Program-made: the position numbers and the translations under genes
Shown here: positions 36,195 through 44,990 of the stretch, in pieces
How the letters are laid out: every line of letters begins with the position of its first letter
How positions within the stretch are numbered: position 1 is the first letter of the stretch
The notes under the pieces: model-generated
The model's database searches: none
What the model saw: only the letters and a program-made list of their open reading frames with translations
What the model was told of the DNA's origin: nothing
Source: Nevskia sp.
GTDB taxonomy: Bacteria; Pseudomonadota; Gammaproteobacteria; Nevskiales; Nevskiaceae
Assembly (NCBI GenBank): GCA_019689635.1
Contig: JADGHB010000008.1
Coordinates: 1-64,000, forward strand
Direction: 5' to 3'
Length of the DNA stretch: 64,000 bases

Positions 36195-38390
36195 ATGCCC
36201 GCCTTGCTGTTTCTCGTTTTGTTGCTGAGCGCGCCGCTGGCCGCCCTGGCGCAAAGCGCCTCGGCCCCGGACACCGAGCCGTCCGGCCCCTCTTCCCCGC
36301 CGCCGGTCCAGCTCGGCCCGGTGGTGGTGGAGGACAAACCCTGGGAGTACAACCGTCCCACCCGTTTTGCCCATTCCTTGCCCGAAGTGGACGGCACCGC
36401 GATCACCGTGACCAAGAAAACTTCGGTGGAAAAACTCGACGCGCAACCCACCGTCATCGACAACAACCAGCGCGCGCTCTTCGATCGCCTGCCCGGCATC
36501 GTCATCGCCGAACAGCAGAATCCCCTCCAGCTCAATCTTTCCTATCGCGGCCTGGGCAATCCGCAAGAAAGCGAATACGTGCTCTCTTTACAGGACGGCA
36601 TTCCGATCTCTTCGGACTGGATCGGCTTTCCCACGCTGTACTACTTGCCGGTCCCGCAGACGCTCGATTCCATCCAGATGATCCGCGGTGGCTCGGGACT
36701 GCTCTACGGCCCCGAACCGCAGCCGGTGATCAATTACGTCTCACGGCTGCCGAGCGCCGTGCCGCTGGCGGGCACCACGGAACAAGTCGGCGGCAGCGAT
36801 GCGCTGTTTTCCAGCTTCAACCGCCTGGACGGCACGCGCGGCCCCTGGGGCTATCTCGCCGACTACAGCCATCGGCGCAGCAACGGCCAACGGCCGAACG
36901 GCGCGTTCGTGCTCGACGCCGGCGATGTGCGCTTGTCGTACGCGCTTGATGCCCGGCAGACCCTGGGCCTGGACGTGCACGCCTACTCGGTGAGCAGCGG
37001 ACTGCCGGGGTTCCTGACCATCCAGCAATTCCAAACCGACCCGCACGCCGCCACGACCCCCAGCGATCACGAATGGGTGGATCGCTATACGGCCGTGCTG
37101 CGCTATGAGAATGCATTCACCGACGCCTGGCGACTGCAGGCCAAGTTGTGGACCGGCACGCAGGATCTGACCACGCGCAGCGACGCTTACACGGGCCAGC
37201 AGGCCCAGAGCGCCCAGATCAGCGACCAGCGCTTCTACTACAGCGGCCTCGACACGCGGCTCTTGCTGCGCTGGGCCGCAGCCAACGCCTTGAGCTTCGG
37301 CACCACGCTCTACACCTCGCGCAGCCCCTGGAACATCTTCAACGACGCCGACCCCCAAGCCGCGCGCGACGACCGCAGCGGAACGCCGTTTTATCTCGAC
37401 GACCGGACCACCCGGTACGGCGCGCTGTTCGCCGAAAACGTGTTCCGCTTCGGACGCTTCCACCTCGTTGCCTCCGCGCGCTTCGAACACGAGGAGATCG
37501 GCGTGGACGAACACGCCCTGCCGCCGTTCCTCCACCGCGCGCCGATTCAACGCACGTATTACAAGAACGTGCCGTTGTTCGGCCTGGGGCTGGGCAACGA
37601 CTTCGGCCGCGGCAACGAAACCTATCTCAACCTCGCCCAGGGCTTCCGCCCCCTGCGCTACCTCGACGTGGCGAGCCCCTTCGGCAACTTCGATCCCGGC
37701 AACAACCCCGACCCGACCAAATACCTGACCTACGAAGCCGGCGTACACGGCTGGCCGCGCGAGGGCTTGTATTACGACGCAAGCCTGTTCTGGGTGCGCA
37801 CCCAAAACCGCATCGAGAGCCAGACGCTGGGCAACGGCGCTTCGGTCAACGTCAACTCCGGCAACGCGCGCAGCCGCGGCTTCGAAGGCGAGCTCGACTA
37901 CGATTGGCTGCGCCTGACCGCGGCGCCTGCCGAGCTGCATCTCGACAGCTTCGTCAACCTGAGCCTGCTCGAGGCGCGGATCACTCAGAGCCAGACGCGC
38001 GTGAATCCCGCGGACCCCGACAGCCCCAGCCTGGCCGGGAACACGCCGTCCTACGCCCCGCATTATGTCCTCAAGTACGGGCTGACCTGGCGACGCACCG
38101 GCGTCTATCAACTGAGCCTGGTCGGTCAGACGCTAGGCAGCCAGTACTGGGCCGACAACAACCAACCCCGGCGCAATGGCTCGGGCGTCATCGTCACGCC
38201 GGCGCTCATCCCGCAGTACACGGTGCTCGACCTGTCCGGCGACTACCGCTTGGGCCGCCACCTGCGCCTGCTGGGAGGCGTCAGCAACCTCACCGACCGG
38301 ACTTATTACTCGCGCGTGTTCTTCGTCAACGGGGGCATCGAACCGGCCCCGGGGCGCACGTTTTACGCCGGTGCGGCTTGGGATTTCTGA
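36195..38390 (+). CDS. TonB-dependent outer-membrane receptor (FecA-like)
   Basis: Signal peptide; plug sequence FDRLPGIVIAEQQNPLQLNLSYRGLGNPQESEYVLSLQDGIPI...IQMIRGGSGLLYGPEPQPVINYVSR; C-terminal FYAGAAWDF. Confidence 0.92.
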   Translation: MPALLFLVLLLSAPLAALAQSASAPDTEPSGPSSPPPVQLGPVVVEDKPWEYNRPTRFAHSLPEVDGTAITVTKKTSVEKLDAQPTVIDNNQRALFDRLPGIVIAEQQNPLQLNLSYRGLGNPQESEYVLSLQDGIPISSDWIGFPTLYYLPVPQTLDSIQMIRGGSGLLYGPEPQPVINYVSRLPSAVPLAGTTEQVGGSDALFSSFNRLDGTRGPWGYLADYSHRRSNGQRPNGAFVLDAGDVRLSYALDARQTLGLDVHAYSVSSGLPGFLTIQQFQTDPHAATTPSDHEWVDRYTAVLRYENAFTDAWRLQAKLWTGTQDLTTRSDAYTGQQAQSAQISDQRFYYSGLDTRLLLRWAAANALSFGTTLYTSRSPWNIFNDADPQAARDDRSGTPFYLDDRTTRYGALFAENVFRFGRFHLVASARFEHEEIGVDEHALPPFLHRAPIQRTYYKNVPLFGLGLGNDFGRGNETYLNLAQGFRPLRYLDVASPFGNFDPGNNPDPTKYLTYEAGVHGWPREGLYYDASLFWVRTQNRIESQTLGNGASVNVNSGNARSRGFEGELDYDWLRLTAAPAELHLDSFVNLSLLEARITQSQTRVNPADPDSPSLAGNTPSYAPHYVLKYGLTWRRTGVYQLSLVGQTLGSQYWADNNQPRRNGSGVIVTPALIPQYTVLDLSGDYRLGRHLRLLGGVSNLTDRTYYSRVFFVNGGIEPAPGRTFYAGAAWDF

Positions 38391-38399
38391 GCCGCGTGC

Positions 38400-39164
38400 T
38401 CAGCGCGGGCGGTAGGTCACCACTTCGCCTTCGTCGCGGAAGGAGAACGGCGTGAAGTGCGTGGTGCGGTCGAAGGTGTCGATGCCCTCGGCGCGCTTGA
38501 GCCGGCCGACCACGTAGTAGATGAAAGGCGTGGACACGACTTCCACCGACACCTTGAACGTCCAGTTGAAGGCGATGACGTGGAACAGCGAAGCACTGGT
38601 CCACAGGCCGCCGAAAGCGATGGGATAAAACAGCAGCGAGTCCACCGCCTGGCCGGCCATGGTCGAGCCCACGGTGCGTGTCCACAGCCAGCGGCCATGG
38701 GTCAGCACTTTGAGCTTGGCCAGCACGAAGGAATTGGTGAAGTCGCCGCACCAGTAGGCGATCATGCTCGCCGCGACGATGCGCCAGGTGCCGCCGAACA
38801 CCACCTCCAGCGCCGGCTGCAGCGTGGCGTTGTACGGCTCCAGCCGGCTGGGCGGCACGCGCAGGATGAACTGCGTCATCACCGTGGCGAACATCAGCGC
38901 GCCCAAGCCGGCCCAGGCCACGCGCCGCGCGCGGGCGTAACCGTACACCTCGGTGATGAGATCGTCGAAGATGTAGCTGATGGGAAAGAACAGATTGCCC
39001 GCGCCGAACACGAACGTACCCAGCACCGGCAGCGTCACCGAGCACACCTTGGCGGGGCCGATCAGATTGGCGCACAAGAGCACCGTGACCATGCCCGCCA
39101 TGCAAAATTCGTAGTAGCGGAAGGCGGGCCGCTCTCCTGGTGCGGTCGGTGGGTTCACGATCAC
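38400..39164 (-). CDS. Queuosine precursor transporter (YhhQ/VUT family)
   Basis: VTLPVLGTFVFGAGNLFFPISYIFDDLITEVYGYARARRVAW...SMIAYWCGDFTNSFVLAKLK; VUT family. Confidence 0.92.
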   Translation of the reverse strand: MIVNPPTAPGERPAFRYYEFCMAGMVTVLLCANLIGPAKVCSVTLPVLGTFVFGAGNLFFPISYIFDDLITEVYGYARARRVAWAGLGALMFATVMTQFILRVPPSRLEPYNATLQPALEVVFGGTWRIVAASMIAYWCGDFTNSFVLAKLKVLTHGRWLWTRTVGSTMAGQAVDSLLFYPIAFGGLWTSASLFHVIAFNWTFKVSVEVVSTPFIYYVVGRLKRAEGIDTFDRTTHFTPFSFRDEGEVVTYRPR

Positions 39165-40876
39165 AGTCCCTGCTGCTTCAACGCCTCGTCGAGTCGGGCG
39201 CGGATCAGCTCCAGCACGCGCGGGCGCAGGAACCACTGCCAGGCCGCCGCCAGCCCGGCGCGGTACAGCGGCCTCATCAGCAGGTTTTCGCCGGCGGTGA
39301 GCTGCCGACGATACAGCGCGCAAACCCCGTCGAGCCGCCGCTCGATATCCGACATCAAGACATCGCAGGCAAGCTTTCCCGCGGGCCAGTCCATCGGCGG
39401 CTCTTCCGCGCGCACCGATCCCACCAGGGGCACGATGGGTAGTTGGCCATCGCTGCTGCGGAACGCGTCGAGCTCGCTCGACGAGAGTTGCGCATAGCCC
39501 CAGCGCACGATGGGATTGTCCGGCGGCAGGGTGAAGTGCTCGGCGAGGAAGCGCTGGGCGTTGCGGCGGCCGAGCTGGTAATCGTGGCGGCGGAACGCCT
39601 CGTGGAAGAAGCCGAGGAATCCGCCGAGGGCGCCGCCGGCGATCGCATAGGGCGCCTGGGGCGGCGCCTTCGAGCCGGCGGGCGCGACCACGAAGCGGCT
39701 GTACTCGGTTTCGTCCCAGGCCAGCGCCAGGTCCGCGGGCTTGAAGCGCGCCTGCATGATCCAGGCATCGACCAGCGGCGCGAGCTGCGCCTGCGGCGGC
39801 AAGGCCAGGTCCTGGCCGTCGCCGGGCACGGTGGGCGGCGGCGGGCCGTCCGTCGGCGGCGACAGGAAGGGCGCCACCATCAGCACCGCGGCATCGGCGG
39901 CTTCGGGCGCACTCGCCAATTCGCGGCCGGGGCCGCCGGCGATCAGCTCGCGCGCCAGCTCGAAAGGCTCGTTGTTGAAAACCCCGCCGTCCACCGCGGC
40001 GAAGCGGTAGGGATCGGGTGGATGCTGTGGGTCGCGCCAGGCCGGCGGGATCGGCTGCAACTCGCCCTCGGGCGTCGTCACCGCATGGCGGAAGCCGTAT
40101 TCCGCGGCTGCGCGCTCGATCAGCCGCGGCTTGAGGAACAGCGGGAACGCACCGGAAGCCGCCGCGGCCTGGCCGAGCATCTGCCAGCGCGGCAGGTCGG
40201 CGACGGAGGCCTCGGGCAAAACCAGGTGACCGCGCAAATGCGGCGGCAGCGCGTGCGGGTCCGGCTCGCCGCCGATCAAAAACCCGCGCCAGTCGGCGTG
40301 CTCGCGCATCGCCTCGGCGCTTGCCGGGCGGTTGCCGAGGAAGTCGATGCGGTACAGCACGCCGCGCAGGTTGCCGAGCGTGAAGCGCGCCACGAAGGGG
40401 CGTTTCACGTAAGGCCGCGGCTGCGGCGTGGCGCTGTAGGCGAGGCTGGCGGCGACGATGGCGTCGATCGCCGTGCAGTCGAGCAGGGCCTCCAGCCGGC
40501 CGGCGGCGAGGTCGGCGTCGCCCAGCAGGGCGCGCAGATCGATCGCTTCGACCCAGGCGCGGTACAGCGGGTTGGCGGCGGCAGGCCGATCTTGATCGGT
40601 CGTGGCGCCCCCGTCGGGGGCGATGCGCACGTGCGGGAAACGGTAGGGCAGCACGATGGCGAGCAGCGCCGCGCACATCGCGCCCGCCGAAGCGCCGACC
40701 GCCGCCTCCAGCGACACCGCGTGGCGCGGCACCGGCGCGCCACGCGCCTTGGCCGCGGACCAGGCGTCCAGCGCCTCGATCAGGAAATCCAGCACGCCGG
40801 CGGTGTAGGCGCCCGCCGACACCGCGCCCGCCATCGCCAGGCCGATTCTGAACGTGGGTGTGGCCGGATCGCTCAT
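39161..40876 (-). CDS. Patatin-like phospholipase-related protein
   Basis: FRIGLAMAGAVSAGAYTAGVLDFLIEAL...EAAVGASAGAMCAALLAI (GxSxG)...FAAVDGGVFNNEPFELARELI (DGG). Confidence 0.9.
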   Translation of the reverse strand: MSDPATPTFRIGLAMAGAVSAGAYTAGVLDFLIEALDAWSAAKARGAPVPRHAVSLEAAVGASAGAMCAALLAIVLPYRFPHVRIAPDGGATTDQDRPAAANPLYRAWVEAIDLRALLGDADLAAGRLEALLDCTAIDAIVAASLAYSATPQPRPYVKRPFVARFTLGNLRGVLYRIDFLGNRPASAEAMREHADWRGFLIGGEPDPHALPPHLRGHLVLPEASVADLPRWQMLGQAAAASGAFPLFLKPRLIERAAAEYGFRHAVTTPEGELQPIPPAWRDPQHPPDPYRFAAVDGGVFNNEPFELARELIAGGPGRELASAPEAADAAVLMVAPFLSPPTDGPPPPTVPGDGQDLALPPQAQLAPLVDAWIMQARFKPADLALAWDETEYSRFVVAPAGSKAPPQAPYAIAGGALGGFLGFFHEAFRRHDYQLGRRNAQRFLAEHFTLPPDNPIVRWGYAQLSSSELDAFRSSDGQLPIVPLVGSVRAEEPPMDWPAGKLACDVLMSDIERRLDGVCALYRRQLTAGENLLMRPLYRAGLAAAWQWFLRPRVLELIRARLDEALKQQGL

Positions 40877-40932
40877 GAATTTCCGTCTCGCTCCGCTTGT
40901 GTCAGCATCTTGCCACGACCGACCTGGATCCG

Positions 40933-41988
40933 ATGACCCCTTCCGCCGATTCCGCCCGCGCGGCGCACGCCAGCGCACCGCTGGCGCGCATTCTGCGCAA
41001 TCTGCAACGGCACCGTTACCTGCTCGCCGTGCTGAGCTTCGCCGCCGGAGCGGCGAGCTTTTTCCTCATGGCGCGCAACGAACGCCTGGCGCCATGGATC
41101 GCGGCAGGACTCGCGCTCAACTGGGCGGCGATCCTGTTCGAGGGCGCGCTCGGCCGCTGGCTCGCGCGCTTCCGCTACGGGCACCTGTCGCCTTACCTGC
41201 TGCGCTACGGCATGCAGTCCGTGCACCAGTTGAGTTTCTTCTTCTGCCTGCCCTTCGTGCTCAGCACCACGACCTGGGACAGCGGCCAGGCGCTGTTCGC
41301 CGCGGCGGCGTGCGCGGCGGCGCTGGCGTCGATGTGGGATCCGCTTTACTACGGTGTGATCGCCGCGCGGCCCTGGCTGCACCTGGCCTTCCACGGCTTC
41401 GCCATGTATCTCGCGCTGCTGGTGGTGCCGCCGCTGATCTGGCGGCTCGACACCACGCACAGCCTGGCGCTGGCCTCCGCGGCGCTGGGGCTGCTCTCGC
41501 TGCCCAGCTTTCTGCACCGGGTGCGGCGGCGCACCCCGCTGCGACTCGCGCTGCTGCTCGCCGCCGCGGTAGCGCTCGGCGGTTTGTCTTGGATTGCGCG
41601 CTACTGGGTACCGCCAGCGACGCTGTGGATCTCCGACGCGCGGGTCACCGCCACGCTCGATCCCGAGCGCCGCGCACCCGGTACGCCGCTGCCAGACGTT
41701 CCGGCCGGCGCGCTCGCCGGCGGCCTGTACGCTTACGCCGCGATCCACGCGCCACGCGGCTTGCGCGAGCAGGTGTTCCACGTCTGGCGCCACGACGGGC
41801 GCATCGTGGACCGCATTCCCATGACCGTCGCCGGCGGGCGCGAGCAGGGCTACCGTGCCTGGAGTTACAAGCGCAGCTTTCCCGAAAACAGCGCGGGAAC
41901 CTGGGAAGTGGACTTCGTCACCGACGGCGACCAGTTGATCGGCAAGCTGCGCTTCCGCGTGGTCGAGCCGGCCGCGGCGCCGCGCTGA
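40933..41988 (+). CDS. DUF5924/DUF2914-type membrane protein
   Basis: Multiple hydrophobic segments then a C-terminal domain EQVFHVWRHDGRIVDRIPMTVAGGREQGYRAWSYKRSFPENSAGTWEVDFVTDGDQLIGKLRFRV. Confidence 0.78.
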   Translation: MTPSADSARAAHASAPLARILRNLQRHRYLLAVLSFAAGAASFFLMARNERLAPWIAAGLALNWAAILFEGALGRWLARFRYGHLSPYLLRYGMQSVHQLSFFFCLPFVLSTTTWDSGQALFAAAACAAALASMWDPLYYGVIAARPWLHLAFHGFAMYLALLVVPPLIWRLDTTHSLALASAALGLLSLPSFLHRVRRRTPLRLALLLAAAVALGGLSWIARYWVPPATLWISDARVTATLDPERRAPGTPLPDVPAGALAGGLYAYAAIHAPRGLREQVFHVWRHDGRIVDRIPMTVAGGREQGYRAWSYKRSFPENSAGTWEVDFVTDGDQLIGKLRFRVVEPAAAPR

Positions 41989-42035
41989 CGGGATGCGGGC
42001 GGCCCGTCACGCCGCGCAACGGCAAGCGCCGCGAC

Positions 42036-43430
42036 TCAGGCGCCCAGCTCCTTGACCGCCTGGATCATTTGCACCATGACTTTCTGTGCGTCGCCGTAGA
42101 CCATGTTGCAGTTGTCGCGGTAGAACAATTCGTTTTCCACGCCGGAGTAGCCCTTGCCCTGGCCGCGCTTGATGACGTAGACCTGCTTGGCCTGATCGAC
42201 GTTGAGGATGGGCATGCCGTAGATGGGGCTCGCCTTGTTGGTGCGCGCGGCGGGGTTGACGGTGTCGTTGGCGCCGATCACCAATGCGACGTCGGCTTCC
42301 TTGAACTCGTTGTTGATGTCTTCCATGTCGAAGATGATGTCGTAGGGCACCCCGGCCTCGGCGAGCAGCACGTTCATGTGGCCGGGCATGCGGCCGGCCA
42401 CCGGGTGGATGGCGAACTTGACCTCCACGCCGCGCTCCTGCAGCAGCTTCACGAACTCGTAGAGCTTGTGCTGCGCCTGCGCCACCGCGAGGCCATAGCC
42501 GGGCGCGATGATGACCTTGCTGGCGTAGCGCATCTGGATGGCGGCGTCGCCGGCTTCGGCGGACTTCAGGGTGCCGGCGATCTCGCCGCCGCCGACGTCC
42601 ACCTCGCCGAAGTTGGAGAACAGGATGTTGGCGAGCGAGCGGTTCATGGCGCGCGCCATCAGGATGGTGAGCAGCGTGCCGGCCGAGCCGACCAGCACGC
42701 CGGCGATGATCATCGCCGGGTTCTGCAGCACGAAGCCTTCCAGGCCCACCGCCATGCCGGTGAACGCGTTGTACAGCGAGATCACCACCGGCATGTCCGC
42801 GCCGCCGATGGGAATGGTCATCAGCACGCCGAAGGCCAGCGCGCCGGCGAAGAACAGGCTGACCTTGAGCTCGGTGAGCCCGCCGAGGATCCACACCCCG
42901 ACCGCGAGCGTGGCGAGCAGCACCAGGGCGTTGAGGATCTTCTGGCCCGAGAAGCGGATGGACTTCTGCATCTTGCCTTCGAGCTTGGCCCAGGCGACCA
43001 GCGAACCGGAGAAGGACACGCCGCCGATCAGCGCGCCGAGCAGGGCTAGGCCCTGCGGGCCGTAGCCCTGCGCGTGCGCGCCGTACAGCTCCACCGCGGC
43101 GATGGCCGCCGCCGCGCCGCCGCCCATGCCGTTGTACAGCGCCACCATCTGCGGCATGGAGGTCATCGGCACGCGCCGGCCCTGCCACCAGGCCCAGGCG
43201 TTGCCGACCGCCAGCGCGATCAGGATCAGCGCGAGATTGGTCTTGAACTGCGGATTCTCGGGGCTGGCGAAGGCGAGGCTCACCAGCACCGCCACCACCA
43301 TGCCCGCGCCGGCCCACACGATGCCGCCGCGCGCGGTCACCGGGCTGGACATGCGCTTCAAGCCGAAGATAAAGAGGAAGGCCGCGGCGAAGTAGCTCGC
43401 CTGGATCAGCAGACCGATCGGGAAGTTCAT
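42036..43430 (-). CDS. pntB: NAD(P) transhydrogenase subunit beta
   Basis: SSPVTARGGIVWAGAGMVVAVLVS...VIIAPGYGLAVAQAQHKLYEFVKLLQERGVEVKFAIHPVAGRMPGHMNVLLAEAGVPYDIIFDMEDINNEF. Confidence 0.96.
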   Translation of the reverse strand: MNFPIGLLIQASYFAAAFLFIFGLKRMSSPVTARGGIVWAGAGMVVAVLVSLAFASPENPQFKTNLALILIALAVGNAWAWWQGRRVPMTSMPQMVALYNGMGGGAAAAIAAVELYGAHAQGYGPQGLALLGALIGGVSFSGSLVAWAKLEGKMQKSIRFSGQKILNALVLLATLAVGVWILGGLTELKVSLFFAGALAFGVLMTIPIGGADMPVVISLYNAFTGMAVGLEGFVLQNPAMIIAGVLVGSAGTLLTILMARAMNRSLANILFSNFGEVDVGGGEIAGTLKSAEAGDAAIQMRYASKVIIAPGYGLAVAQAQHKLYEFVKLLQERGVEVKFAIHPVAGRMPGHMNVLLAEAGVPYDIIFDMEDINNEFKEADVALVIGANDTVNPAARTNKASPIYGMPILNVDQAKQVYVIKRGQGKGYSGVENELFYRDNCNMVYGDAQKVMVQMIQAVKELGA

Positions 43431-43440
43431 GTCCGCGCCC

Positions 43441-43749
43441 TCACTTCTGCTCGGGTTTGGAGGACTTGAACATGCCGAGCATGCGCTCGGTGACGACGTA
43501 GCCGCCGGCGGCGTTGCCGGCGCCCAGCACCACGCCGGCGAAACCGATGGCTTGCTCCAGCCACGTGTGCGCGTTGGCCAGGGCGTACATGGCGCCGACC
43601 ACCACCACGCCGTGGATGAAGTTGGAACCGGACATCAGCGGCGTGTGCAGGATGGCGGGCACGCGGCCGATGATCTCGTAGCCGGTGAAGGCGGCGAGCA
43701 TGAAGATGTAGAGGGCGACGAAGCCGGTGAGCGTGAGGGTCGCGTCCAT
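43441..43749 (-). CDS. pntAB: NAD(P) transhydrogenase subunit alpha part 2
   Basis: LYIFMLAAFTGYEIIGRVPAILHTPLMSGSNFIHGVVVVGAMYALA. Confidence 0.94.
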   Translation of the reverse strand: MDATLTLTGFVALYIFMLAAFTGYEIIGRVPAILHTPLMSGSNFIHGVVVVGAMYALANAHTWLEQAIGFAGVVLGAGNAAGGYVVTERMLGMFKSSKPEQK

Positions 43750-43772
43750 GGATGTTTCCCCGGGTTGGTTGC

Positions 43773-44900
43773 TTAAGCGCCTTCGATGAGCTTCTTGGCC
43801 GCCTCGTTCCTGATCTCGCCGGCGTGCGTCAGGCAGGACTTGGCCAGCACCTCGTCGCTCCAGTCGATGTGGATCGCGCCGTTCTTGAGGAACAGCTCGA
43901 GCAGGTTGTACTGGTTCTTGGCGTAGAGCTCGCTGGCGTGTTCGCCGAGCGCCGAAGGCACGTTGAGCGGCGCGACGACGGTGACCTGGCCGACCTGGAT
44001 CGTTTGGCCCGGCTGGCTGTACTCGCAGTTGCCGCCGCCTTCGGCGGCCAGATCCACGATCACCGCGCCGGCCTTCATGCCGTCCACCTGCGCCTTGGAG
44101 ATCAGCTTGGGCGAAGGACGGCCGGGAATCGCGGCGGTGGTGATGACCACGTCGGCCTGCTGGAGGTGCTTGGTGACGACCGCGGCGACTTTTTCCTTTT
44201 CCTCGGCCGTCAGCTCGCGCGCGTAGCCGCCCGCGCCGCGCGCGTCCACGCCGGTGTCCACGAACTTGGCCCCCAGCGACTCGGCCTGCTCCTTGGTCTC
44301 CGGGCGCACGTCGTAGCCTTCCACGATCGCGCCCAGCCGGCGCGCGGTGGCCACCGCCTGCAAACCGGCCACGCCCAGGCCCATCACCAGCACCTTGGCC
44401 GGTCGGATGGACCCGACCGCGGTGGTCATCATCGGGAAGATGCGCGCGAGATGCGTGGCGCCGAGCAGCGCGGCGTAGTAACCCGACAGCGCGGCCTGGC
44501 TGGAGAGCGCGTCCATCGCCTGGGCGCGGGTGATGCGCGGCACCAGCTCCATGGCGAAGCAGGTCAGCTTGCGGTCACGCAGGAGCTTGACCAACTCCGG
44601 CTCTTTGTGAGCGTACACGAAGGAGATCAGGATGGCGCCTTCCTTCATCGCGCCGACCACCTCCGCCGGCGGCGGGTTGACCGCCAGCAGCACGTCGGCG
44701 TCGGAGGCGAGTCCCTGCGGATTGGCGGCGAAGGACACGTTCTGGTACGCGGCGTCCGGCAGTTTGACGCCTTCGCCCGCGCCGGACTGCATGTGCAGCT
44801 CGGCGCCGAGTTTGACGAGCTTGGCGGCGACGCTGGGGACCAGCGCCACGCGCTTTTCGCCCGCGCGCGTTTCCTTGAGCACTGCGATCTTGACCGCCAT
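43773..44900 (-). CDS. pntAA: NAD(P) transhydrogenase subunit alpha part 1
   Basis: MAVKIAVLKETRAGEKRVALVPSVAAKLVKLGAELHMQSGAGEGV...VLVMGLGVAGLQAVATARRLGAIVEGYDVRPETKEQAESLGAKFVD. Confidence 0.96.
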   Translation of the reverse strand: MAVKIAVLKETRAGEKRVALVPSVAAKLVKLGAELHMQSGAGEGVKLPDAAYQNVSFAANPQGLASDADVLLAVNPPPAEVVGAMKEGAILISFVYAHKEPELVKLLRDRKLTCFAMELVPRITRAQAMDALSSQAALSGYYAALLGATHLARIFPMMTTAVGSIRPAKVLVMGLGVAGLQAVATARRLGAIVEGYDVRPETKEQAESLGAKFVDTGVDARGAGGYARELTAEEKEKVAAVVTKHLQQADVVITTAAIPGRPSPKLISKAQVDGMKAGAVIVDLAAEGGGNCEYSQPGQTIQVGQVTVVAPLNVPSALGEHASELYAKNQYNLLELFLKNGAIHIDWSDEVLAKSCLTHAGEIRNEAAKKLIEGA

Positions 44901-44990
44901 CGTGTGATCCCCTCATGAGCCGAGCGCGCCGCAGCCCACGTCGCGCCGGCGGAAAAATGCGCGCCAGTTTAACGAAACGGGCCGGCAAAC

